This document shows, piece after piece, positions 54,353 through 63,000 of a stretch of 64,000 bases of DNA. Where the stretch lies: the NCBI GenBank assembly GCA_016712225.1, contig JADJRL010000003.1:1811501-1875500 (forward strand), written 5' to 3'. Position 1 is the stretch's first letter, and each line of letters begins with the position of its first letter. The position numbers and the translations under genes are program-made. The notes under the pieces were generated by a model. That model worked only from the letters and a program-made list of their open reading frames with translations, was not told the DNA's origin and ran no database searches. The DNA is from Candidatus Defluviibacterium haderslevense (GTDB lineage Bacteria; Bacteroidota; Bacteroidia; Chitinophagales; Saprospiraceae).

Positions 54353-56030
54353 TCAAAAAGCATTTGAAATATTATACTCGTCAATCAATTCAGCTATATT
54401 TATAGATGAGAAAGCAAAAGATTTCTTTTCTGGAACCCCTCCTGATATGTCTGTAATCGAAGAAAAATTATCAGTGGATTTGTTCAAGACTTTTAAAGAA
54501 AACGGGAAAAGTTTAGCGGTACATAAATTTGAAGCTTCAAATCTTGAAGATCCTCAAATTTTAGATTATCTCTTTAATGGAAGAGATTTAATTCTTTTGG
54601 ATTGGGAATTAGCAACAGTAGCAGGACAAGAACATTCATTGAAACTGTTAAATATGGCGGTAAGTGTACCTTACATCAACTTTTGTTGTATCTACTCAAG
54701 CTCAGTCAATTTCAATAACATTCCGTTAACCTTAGATGCATATTTTTTGGGATTGAGCAAAGTGGAATTTACTTCAATTAAAGAAATGTATAGCCACCTT
54801 CAAGTGGAAGAAACCAAAATTGTTTTAGGCAAAAATAAAGATGAGATAAATTCATTCTTTATTGCTAACGAAATTGAAGTTGTTAGTTTTCCTATTCAAC
54901 GATTAAGAAATGAATCTGTTGAAATTTTACTTCGTTGTATTTATATATCTCTAGCAATTGAAAAATTCACAATCCCTCAACAACCAATAGAATATCAAGT
55001 TTTGAATACGGGTAACGATTCGTTTATTATTAACAACACTTTTGTATTTACATTAAAAAAAGATGTAAATGAAGACAACGATTACAAGAAACTTTTAAAG
55101 AGAATTTCAGATGCTGTAATAAAGAATGATAGTGGTTTTTTCCAATTGTTGGGTTTAGAAATGCAATCAATTTTTAATTTAAACGAACAATTCATTGATG
55201 AAACTATTCTAAAATCATCAACAGAAGCTCTTTTCCAATTCAGAAATCATCTTAAAGATGATAAAGTTTTTGGCACAATCATTAAAAAACTATTATTAGA
55301 ACAAGCAACTCTTAAATTGAGAACAGCAAAATTAAAATTGTTGGAAACCGAGTTTCTAGACTTCAAGAGTAATGAACTAAAAACCAAACCACCAAGTGAA
55401 GAGGATTTGTTTCAGTTAAATGTTTTTTACAACTCCGTTTCAGTTAAAGGTTTAGATATTGACAGCATTCCAAACTTAAATTTTGGCGATACTTTTAAAG
55501 ACAGAAATGATAACTATTATTTGTGTATAACAGCTCTATGTGATTGTTATAATCCAAGTAAAATTCAAGGAAATTTCTATTTCGTCAAAGGAAAAATATT
55601 TCGTGATTATAAGTTAGCTCTAAAACTAGGGGACACCGCTTTCTTAAGTTTTTTACCTAACAATATTGCAGTTTATTGGGGAGATTTAGAAAATGCTAAT
55701 CCAGATAATATATCTCAAAACACAAATGAAACACATGAAAATTACCAAATTAGAAAACTGAAAAACGAATTAGATGCATATAAAAAATTTCAATATAAAC
55801 CTTTCTATATAAAGCCTAAAGTCTATAATGTTGAAAACAATAAGTTGATTGATAATAGAATTAGAATTTGGGAGATAACAAATAAATTCAGGGATGAAGA
55901 GTTTGATCAAAACCTGAATTGCTTTGATGTCGAATATATAACTACTCTAAGAAGTGATTACGCTCAAAGAATAGCTAACCACTCATTTGGACATCCAACA
56001 AGAGTTGGAGTTAATTTTGCAAAAATTTAA
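54345..56030 (+). CDS. Receiver-domain protein with large uncharacterised C-terminal region
   Basis: A 561-residue cytoplasmic protein. Residues about 10-150 look like a response-regulator receiver: an acidic pair D21-E22 after a beta strand (SAIFIDEKA), the phospho-acceptor D86 in DLILLDWEL, S118 at the end of the next strand, and K139 in DAYFLGLSK. The remaining 410 residues match no known output domain. A helical part (about 170-340) contains FFQLLGLEMQSIFNL, a beta-rich part (about 400-470) contains NFYFVKGKIFRDY, and the C-terminus has YITTLRSDYAQRIANHSFG. No HTH and no obvious nuclease motif are present. It overlaps the dual-GHKL gene by 8 bp, so it is very likely its partner, with H759 to D86 phosphotransfer as the simplest hypothesis. 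Confidence 0.82.
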   Translation: MYSQKAFEILYSSINSAIFIDEKAKDFFSGTPPDMSVIEEKLSVDLFKTFKENGKSLAVHKFEASNLEDPQILDYLFNGRDLILLDWELATVAGQEHSLKLLNMAVSVPYINFCCIYSSSVNFNNIPLTLDAYFLGLSKVEFTSIKEMYSHLQVEETKIVLGKNKDEINSFFIANEIEVVSFPIQRLRNESVEILLRCIYISLAIEKFTIPQQPIEYQVLNTGNDSFIINNTFVFTLKKDVNEDNDYKKLLKRISDAVIKNDSGFFQLLGLEMQSIFNLNEQFIDETILKSSTEALFQFRNHLKDDKVFGTIIKKLLLEQATLKLRTAKLKLLETEFLDFKSNELKTKPPSEEDLFQLNVFYNSVSVKGLDIDSIPNLNFGDTFKDRNDNYYLCITALCDCYNPSKIQGNFYFVKGKIFRDYKLALKLGDTAFLSFLPNNIAVYWGDLENANPDNISQNTNETHENYQIRKLKNELDAYKKFQYKPFYIKPKVYNVENNKLIDNRIRIWEITNKFRDEEFDQNLNCFDVEYITTLRSDYAQRIANHSFGHPTRVGVNFAKI

Positions 56031-56040
56031 TGCGACACAT

Positions 56041-56175
56041 ATGGTAGCACCTTTGCATTTTCTCAATAACACAAAGCCAAATAGAAGAATGAAAAAGAAC
56101 TATCAAACATACAAACCAAGACGGGTACAAAATGCTAAGACAAAACACGTCAGAAAAAGAAGTGCAAAGGTATAA
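56041..56175 (+). CDS. Possible small, very basic protein after the defence operon
   Basis: A 44-codon frame starts 11 bases after the receiver gene (MVAPLHFLNNTKPNRRMKKN, ending HVRKRSAKV). It is rich in Lys and Arg and has no known family. An overlapping frame (56093-56230, no start before 56132) also reads protein-like (MLRQNTSEKEVQRYNSS, ILENYKFIKS). Only one can be real, and either could be a decayed remnant. It is weakly supported. Confidence 0.25.
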   Translation: MVAPLHFLNNTKPNRRMKKNYQTYKPRRVQNAKTKHVRKRSAKV

Positions 56176-56830
56176 CAGCAGTTTTACAGGAAGCAGCATT
56201 CTTGAGAATTATAAATTTATTAAGTCATAAGAACCAAATAGAGAAGCAATTTTAGATTTGGTTCATTAATGATCTTTTATTTTAAATTATTTTATTTTTA
56301 ATCTTTTAATAGTAATAGTTTAGAAGATTGTATTTATTAAATAATACCTACATCATCAATCGGTCTTGAGCATTTTGAAATATATCATATAAAATGAAAA
56401 GATCCATTAAAATAATCCTTAAGCAACAATACCATGGGAGGCAAAATATCCAAAGTGGATCCGTTATTATATATAAAGAGTAAAGTTACCTAAAAAACAA
56501 ATGACACTTCAGGATGCAGGCTAAGAGCTAGTCTCAATGTATATAATAATGCTTGCAAAGGTAGGTGTACGGTAGACCTTGGAGATTTTAAAGCGTTTGG
56601 TTTAAATTTGCGATAGGATTATTTTAAAATAATACAGAATTTCACAAATATAAAAAATTAGAATTTAAATATCACAATATTATTAAATTTAAAATATTAT
56701 ACTAAAATATTAAATAATTATAAAATAATATTAAATTGTATAAACTTTATTTTAAAATAGTTTAGCCTTTTAGATTGTCAATTAATTTGTAATATTGTCT
56801 GTTAAATAAAGTTACAATAATTAAAGATTT
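56176..56830. other. AT-rich island edge with a possible coding remnant
   Basis: No intact gene is seen. A stretch at 56494-56616 reads in one frame, without a start, as DTSGCRLRASLNVYNNACKG then RCTVDLGDFKAFGLNLR and a stop. It looks like the C-terminus of a lost gene, but the family is unknown. The part from about 56625 to 56800 is extremely AT-rich, with nothing recognisable. Confidence 0.4.
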
Positions 56831-57154
56831 ATGGAGACTCATTTGAATTTAGCACCTGGTGAAACCTTAAGCTTATCAGGTTTTGATTCTTTAGGTGAAC
56901 CAACAATTACAAGAGAAAATGATGGTTCACTTTTATTAACATTCTGCTTTATGCCTCCAGATAATGGTGCTTATGAAGAGAACCTGGATATTGATCTATT
57001 TGATGATTTTGATATTGAATTATCAAAGGTACTCGATGTGGAAGTTATTTGGGAAGATAGGGAATTTTTTACTATTCCATTTCCAAAAGAGGACACGATA
57101 AGATTATTAAAGAATTATTTAGAAAATTTTTGGAAAAACCTACCCACAAACTAG
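56831..57154 (+). CDS. Small acidic protein of unknown function
   Basis: A 107-residue cytoplasmic protein, not recognised. It has no signal peptide or membrane segment. It has a beta-rich start (LAPGETLSLSGFDSLGEP, SLLLTFCFMPP), a strongly acidic middle (ENLDIDLFDDFDIELSK) and a C-terminal amphipathic helix (DTIRLLKNYLENFWKNL). The composition is like that of immunity proteins or small regulators, but there is no toxin gene beside it. It stands alone between the island and the convergent T9SS cargo operon. Confidence 0.6.
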   Translation: METHLNLAPGETLSLSGFDSLGEPTITRENDGSLLLTFCFMPPDNGAYEENLDIDLFDDFDIELSKVLDVEVIWEDREFFTIPFPKEDTIRLLKNYLENFWKNLPTN

Positions 57155-57197
57155 ATAAATAATTTTCAAGTTAATAATTTATTCCAAACATTGTAAA

Positions 57198-58838
57198 TTA
57201 TTTATTAAGAATTAATTTTTCAATTTCATTTGATTTATCTTTATAACTAATAACCAAATAGTAAATACCCTTATTTAAATTATCAAAGTTAAGCTGCTTA
57301 ATATTTCCTTCGTGGCTGCTTACCTGCACTCCCAAATAATTAAAAAGTCGAATTTTTAATATTTCATTATTTGTTAAAATATAAAGGTTATTTGATGTAG
57401 GATTAGGATAAATGGTAGCTCTTTTACTACTAGTATTAAACTTCTCATTAACGCTGGTTGTAATTGGTTCACAAAAACGAAATAATTCATTTCCCTTAAG
57501 GTACACATCGGCTGTAAAATAAAGGCAACTATCGAGAATAACAAAATTATTAGGATATGATGGCTCATTTCCTGGATTTATATCAGCTAATAATTTTGTA
57601 TTTTCATTGGAACCATCAGATGACCAAAGCTCTTCTCTTTCCTTATGAGCCCCATAACCAGAGAAGTAAATTTTATTATTAAATTTAAATAGATTTGTAA
57701 CATATGCATTTCCTCCTGGAAAAATTTCCTTAAGTAGTTTAGTCCCATCTTTTGTTCCATCAGTTACAAATAACTCCATATTTTCGCCAGTTGATGTTTG
57801 ATCTGCAGCGAAATAGATTTTATTATTTAGATTAACCCATGACTGGGTATTAAAATTAATGAATCCAGGAGGATATGGGATAAGTGAATTTGAAAGAAGA
57901 ATTGTGCCAGTTAATGATCCATCGGTTATATAAAATTGTTGGCCATTGGCAAAAAATAGGCATTTATTTCCAAATGGTATTAGTGAGAAGGGATTATTGA
58001 ATTGACTTGAATTATTAGTCACTTGAGTTGTACCAGATTGTGTCCCATCTGATTTCCATATTTGCTTTCCATCTTTGTCATCTTCTGCAATAAAATAAAA
58101 TAGACTATCAACAGAACATGCCGATCTAGTATCTCCTATAAAGTCTCCAGGGTTTATATCTTTGAGCAAATACGTTCCAAGAGGAGTCCCATCAGAAATA
58201 TAATATTCTCGCCCTTTTGATTGTGTTGTGGCTGCAAATAGCACTTTTTTCAAGATAGGGTTGTAGGAGTACAATTCGGGAAATGAACTCATTTTACCGA
58301 CTTCTATGTCTTTTAATAGCATTGTATTTATCGAAGTTCCATCAGTAATCCATAATTCCTCTCCATTTTTACCATCATCTGCGGTAAAAAATAAGCCTAG
58401 AGGTGTAGAAATACTCGAATAGTAATCACTAATACCACTACTATTGGCATTAATATTTTTAAGTAATATCACGCTATTTAACTTGGTATTTGTAGCATAA
58501 AGTTCATAATCTTCTTTAGAATCTTTTGCTGGAAAAATAATAAAGTCATTAAAAAGTTTAGATGAGAATATTCCCGAACTTGAATTGCCAGTATTAATGT
58601 CCATAAGTAAAGTATATTTGTCCGATTGTGGATCATAAACAAATGGTTCTTTTCCAGAGATATAATCATTGCCAGTAAAAAATAATTTACCGTTGGCTGA
58701 AATAATAGTGGTTTTGAAATCTAAACTACTTTCTGGACCAGGATATAGTTCTTTTAAAGGTTGTACCTGCGCAATACAGTGACTAACGCAAAAGAATACA
58801 GAAATCCATAATATTGTTTTTAACAATAGATTATACAT
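57198..58838 (-). CDS. ELWxxDGT-repeat T9SS cargo protein
   Basis: A 546-residue exported protein with a signal peptide about 1-23 (ending HCIAQ). Many ELW/.DGT repeats are visible: ELWITDGTSINTMLLKDI, YYISDGTPLGTYLLKDINPG, IWKSDGTQSGTTQV, LFVTDGTKDGTKLLKEIFPG, LWSSDGSNENTKLLADINPG. They predict a beta-propeller seen often in Bacteroidota surface proteins, with no assigned activity. The C-terminus is a T9SS type A sorting domain (about 470-546, ATIYPNPTSNNLYILTNNEI). It follows the 380-residue-class gene upstream by 11 bases, so the two form one operon. Confidence 0.9.
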   Translation of the reverse strand: MYNLLLKTILWISVFFCVSHCIAQVQPLKELYPGPESSLDFKTTIISANGKLFFTGNDYISGKEPFVYDPQSDKYTLLMDINTGNSSSGIFSSKLFNDFIIFPAKDSKEDYELYATNTKLNSVILLKNINANSSGISDYYSSISTPLGLFFTADDGKNGEELWITDGTSINTMLLKDIEVGKMSSFPELYSYNPILKKVLFAATTQSKGREYYISDGTPLGTYLLKDINPGDFIGDTRSACSVDSLFYFIAEDDKDGKQIWKSDGTQSGTTQVTNNSSQFNNPFSLIPFGNKCLFFANGQQFYITDGSLTGTILLSNSLIPYPPGFINFNTQSWVNLNNKIYFAADQTSTGENMELFVTDGTKDGTKLLKEIFPGGNAYVTNLFKFNNKIYFSGYGAHKEREELWSSDGSNENTKLLADINPGNEPSYPNNFVILDSCLYFTADVYLKGNELFRFCEPITTSVNEKFNTSSKRATIYPNPTSNNLYILTNNEILKIRLFNYLGVQVSSHEGNIKQLNFDNLNKGIYYLVISYKDKSNEIEKLILNK

Positions 58839-58849
58839 ATTTTAATTAA

Positions 58850-59965
58850 TTAGATAACAACAAAATTAACAGTGTGCAATATTTTAATAAAATCAGTCTC
58901 TTTGATTACAGCAAAATAAACCCCTGCTGGCAATTCACTAACATTTAGATTTATAAATCCACTTGATAACAGATTAATATTTTGAAAAGTATTAATGACT
59001 TTCCCTTGTGAATTTAGTAATTCAATAACTACAGTTTTTGCATTTGAAGATAGATATGGAATTGAAATGTCTGTTTTTGCTGGATTTGGAAATACTTGAC
59101 CAAAATAGTATGAATTATCTTTTTTGTCAGCTTTCTTAACATTTACAAATAATGAATTAATGTTTGTACAATTATAAGCAAGTTTGTTTAATATTTTAAT
59201 TTCATGTTTCCCAGGTTCACTAAATAATACGGTATGTACTCCAGGTCCAAAGGCTGAATTGGGATAAGCTGACCTTCCAAAATCCCAATAATATTCTTTG
59301 AATTCGTCATTGTTAGTTTCTTTCATTTCAAATTGATATATACTTTCTGTTCCAGGTACTTTTGTCATTGTAATATTATCCTCAAAATTAATATTTTGAT
59401 CAAATTCAAATTCACCAGTAAAAGAAATATTGAAACCGTTTTGACTTGTATAATTTGAAACTGCAAGAAAGTAACTATCTCCTTTATTAACATTTACCGA
59501 TTTTAGATAACTGTCGGAATTTCCAAAACATCCATTAGATTCTGATATATCAAGTGATTCAGATTTTAGTCCAGTAATCCCCCTACATTTACTATCGTCG
59601 TTTATTTCATTACCAAGGTTTCTTCCAGATGCCATACAACGAATTGTTGAAAGATTTGAGCAACTAAACTTTTCATTTGATTTAAATAAAACAAAATCTA
59701 GATCATCTTCTATATTATTAGGTATAATCTTAAAATTTAACTCACCTTGAGTAAATATTTTAAATTTTAACCATTGTATATTACCATTTATTGTTTTATT
59801 TGGAAAACAACAATTATTGTCAATATTAATATTTCCATCAAGTGGAAATTTATCAATATAGACAATATCTTTTGAACAAATAAACTTTGCATGTTCACAA
59901 TCCCCTGTTTGGGCAAAGCTCAAATGGTAATTTACTAATAATAAAAGGTATATTATTTTTCTCAT
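58850..59965 (-). CDS. T9SS cargo protein with PKD-like domain
   Basis: A 371-residue exported protein. The ATG at 59965 (MRKIIYLLLLVNYHLSFAQ) gives a clean signal peptide and is preferred over an in-frame TTG at 59992. The N-terminal domain (about 20-190) is Cys-rich (CEHAKFICSKDI, NNCCFPNKTING, IRCMASGRN) and resembles the jelly-roll-like domains found before PKD domains in Bacteroidota. Residues about 200-280 look PKD-like (EYYWDFGRSAYPNSAFGPG, VLFSEPGKHEIKIL). A T9SS type A domain ends it (FGQVFPNPAKTDISIPYL). It is the first gene of the operon with the ELWxxDGT protein and probably a surface adhesin. Confidence 0.82.
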   Translation of the reverse strand: MRKIIYLLLLVNYHLSFAQTGDCEHAKFICSKDIVYIDKFPLDGNINIDNNCCFPNKTINGNIQWLKFKIFTQGELNFKIIPNNIEDDLDFVLFKSNEKFSCSNLSTIRCMASGRNLGNEINDDSKCRGITGLKSESLDISESNGCFGNSDSYLKSVNVNKGDSYFLAVSNYTSQNGFNISFTGEFEFDQNINFEDNITMTKVPGTESIYQFEMKETNNDEFKEYYWDFGRSAYPNSAFGPGVHTVLFSEPGKHEIKILNKLAYNCTNINSLFVNVKKADKKDNSYYFGQVFPNPAKTDISIPYLSSNAKTVVIELLNSQGKVINTFQNINLLSSGFINLNVSELPAGVYFAVIKETDFIKILHTVNFVVI

Positions 59966-59998
59966 AATAATTTTTATATCAATTATAAACAATTTTTA

Positions 59999-60017
59999 TG
60001 CCAAATTAAAATTGGCA
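59999..60017. promoter_or_regulatory. Inverted repeat in a divergent promoter region
   Basis: A perfect inverted repeat TGCCAA / TTGGCA with a 7-base centre lies between the divergent starts at 59965 and 60057. It could be an operator for both genes. No exact TAnnTTTG was found on either side. Confidence 0.4.
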
Positions 60018-60056
60018 CGATTTTTTCCATAAATTTTACTATTCTTTAATTAAACT

Positions 60057-63000
60057 ATGAATTCGATGAATCACCTACGTGTTATTTTAATCTCCTTAGG
60101 GTTTTTATTAGTTTATTTTACTACTGCACATTCTCAAGTAGCTTTTAGAGATAATTCATTGCTATTCAATGATGATAGAAAATCTCATCCAGATTGTACT
60201 GAACCACAAAATATTCAAGTGAGTATTATTGACAAGAGTAAACTTTTACTAAAGTGGAAAGGGCCAAAGGCGACAAATAATGGTATAAGATATCAAGTTA
60301 GATTTCGAACTGGAGTAAACGATAACAATTGGAATTACATTGACGCGTTTAATGAGAATTATGTTGTTGTACCAAATATTGTTCCTGATTTTGTGTATGA
60401 ATTCCAAATAAGAAAATTATGTGATGGTCTTGATACTGATTATTCATTAACTAGTGATTGGGTTGAAATTACCAGATCAATTTTAATTACTACTAAAGAA
60501 CAAGGTGACAATCCTTGTGATGCTTTTACAGGTGAATTTATTAACTTAGGTAATGATACTGCAGTTATAAGAACTCATTACTTTCAGGCTAGTCCATGTG
60601 GAGATAGATATAAGTATAGATACAAATTATGTACAAATAATGCTGAATGGATTGAAGGTTATATTTTTGATTCAGATTCTATAATTATAACTTTACCTCC
60701 TAATTCAAATGCATGTAAAGCACAGATTAGGAAAATTTGGGGTGGCTGTAATGAAATCTATCAATATTTCTGTCCGTGGAATGATCTTAACGGGACTATG
60801 CTACTAGACTATAATCCTGATCCTGATCTTACCTGCGATGGAAGTCAAAGTATTCCACCACCAAATGGAACCACCCCTTTACAAACATTATTAGTGGGAG
60901 ACAGATTTAAATGTGCAGGTATCCCAATTATTGTCGACAATGTTCAAGCAAATGGGAGTGGTAGATTTTCAGGAAATGGTGTTGCTATTTTGCCTTTTCC
61001 GAATTTAAAAGCAAAAGTTTCATTTCAAAATATTTCAATAAATGATAATCATGAAGTGTTTAGTGGTATTGTAAATGGGGTAAACAATAATGCATTTTTT
61101 AAACATTATCAAAATGTTGGAAATCCCAAAACAGGGCAAACTTCATGTATAAAAGAAGAAAGTGAATGGGACGAAAATGGCAATAATATCTATACAGGAA
61201 CTCCATTAGATCGTTTTGGATTTGACAAAAATGGAAAATACAAAAGAGTTCCACCATATGAAGGGTGGGAAGAAGGAGATCCTACTGATACTATATATGA
61301 TCCGAATGGTTTTGATTCAAATGGAAATTTTTACAAAGGGGGTAAATATGATGACTCTGGATGTTCCCGAGATAGTATAGATAAAGAAGGTAATCCTTGC
61401 ACGCCTTCAAATAATGGACGCTATGAATGGAAAAGAGATGGTCTTGGAACAAATATTGACGGCGAAAATTTTTTTAAAGATAAGGAGGATAGCTTATCAC
61501 TAGATATCGCAAATGTTCTTAATGAAATTATAGAAAATGAAGAAAATAATTTAACTGAGATAATTTCCAAATGTACACAATTAAAAAATTCTATCGATTC
61601 AATTTCATTTACTAGTCCTTTCGTTGATTATCGACCAACAATTGTTGGAACTACTGAGGAGTATATTCAGCCAGGTCTAAGTAAAGAATTCTATCAAACC
61701 CCTCAAAAACTTACTTCTGGAATTTCAAGAAGTGACCCAAAATTTTCTAAATTGGAATCTGATCATGTTGATTTATTTGAATGCGATATTGATGCAACAA
61801 AAAAGGATCAATATATAGACAAAGTGAAAACCTTGTTAGGAAAAGAAGATTCAATCAAGCAAATAATATCACAATACCTAAAATACTTTAATAAGGATAG
61901 TGTTGAAAAATACAAAGATCAAAGTGAATTTGAAGAATGGATTCGAAGAGAGTTAATGGAAATAATAAAAAATAGAGTTGATGGAATAAGCTTGAATGGA
62001 AATATTAAAAAAGACATTAATAAAATCCTGAATAATCAAAATATTCAAGATTTGTTACAGGACGAAGAAAATTTTATTTCTTTTGCTGATATAAATGCTG
62101 ATTCGCCACATTATAATGTTGACTATAATTTAAAATTCAAATTAAGTCAACGGGATAGATTTATCAATGGTATACATCGAGCATTTTATCTTAAAGAAAA
62201 TATTGAGAACAGAAATACATTGACAAATTTAGTTGTTAATGAAGAATATCAATTGCCTCTCAAATGGAATAGAGAAGTTTTGGGTAAAGACCAAACTTTA
62301 TATTTGGAGAATTTATCGATTTCGCCTTCAACGGGTGGTAGCTTTGATCTATATTATATTTTTCCATTGACAACTAATAATGATTCAATAGTATTTGAAG
62401 CAACTGGAATAATATTTGGTCCAGGAGGTGTAATTGGAGTATCCCGATTACATTTATTGAAAGATTATAAAGTAAAGCTTTTCAAATCAGCTACTTTGAA
62501 CATAAAAGGGACAAGTCCATCTACTTTTATTGAATTTGATTGTGATGGTTTTGCGGGAATTGGATTAGAGGCAGAAATTGAATTTTGTCGAGAATATTTA
62601 ACTCCATTAACACAAACTTTAGAATTGGAAACTGATCCAACTAAAACTGTCAAATGCACATTGAAAGTAGAAATGAAATCATGGACTGATCTTTTCACCA
62701 AACTTGATATAGATCCCTTTGCAATTACAAGTTTTCCTGATGTAAGGTTTAAAGTTACTGATGCAATTCTAGACTATAGTGATGGGCGATCTGATGGCGT
62801 CGTATTTCCAACAGGTTATAAGAATGGTGAGGCCCCAGATGGCAGTGTAACCAATTCATGGAAAGGTTTTTACTTAGGTCAGTTAACTGCTTACCTTCCA
62901 AAACAATTTTCATCAACAAATACTCCACCTCAAATATCTGTCCAAAATGTCATTATAGATGATATGGGTTTTACGGGTAAAGCATCATATCAAGGGACTA

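Noticed and set aside
47620..56830. Search for a direct repeat of the tRNA-Val 3' end as an attachment site
   Set aside because: No convincing second copy was found by eye, and no integrase gene is in the window.
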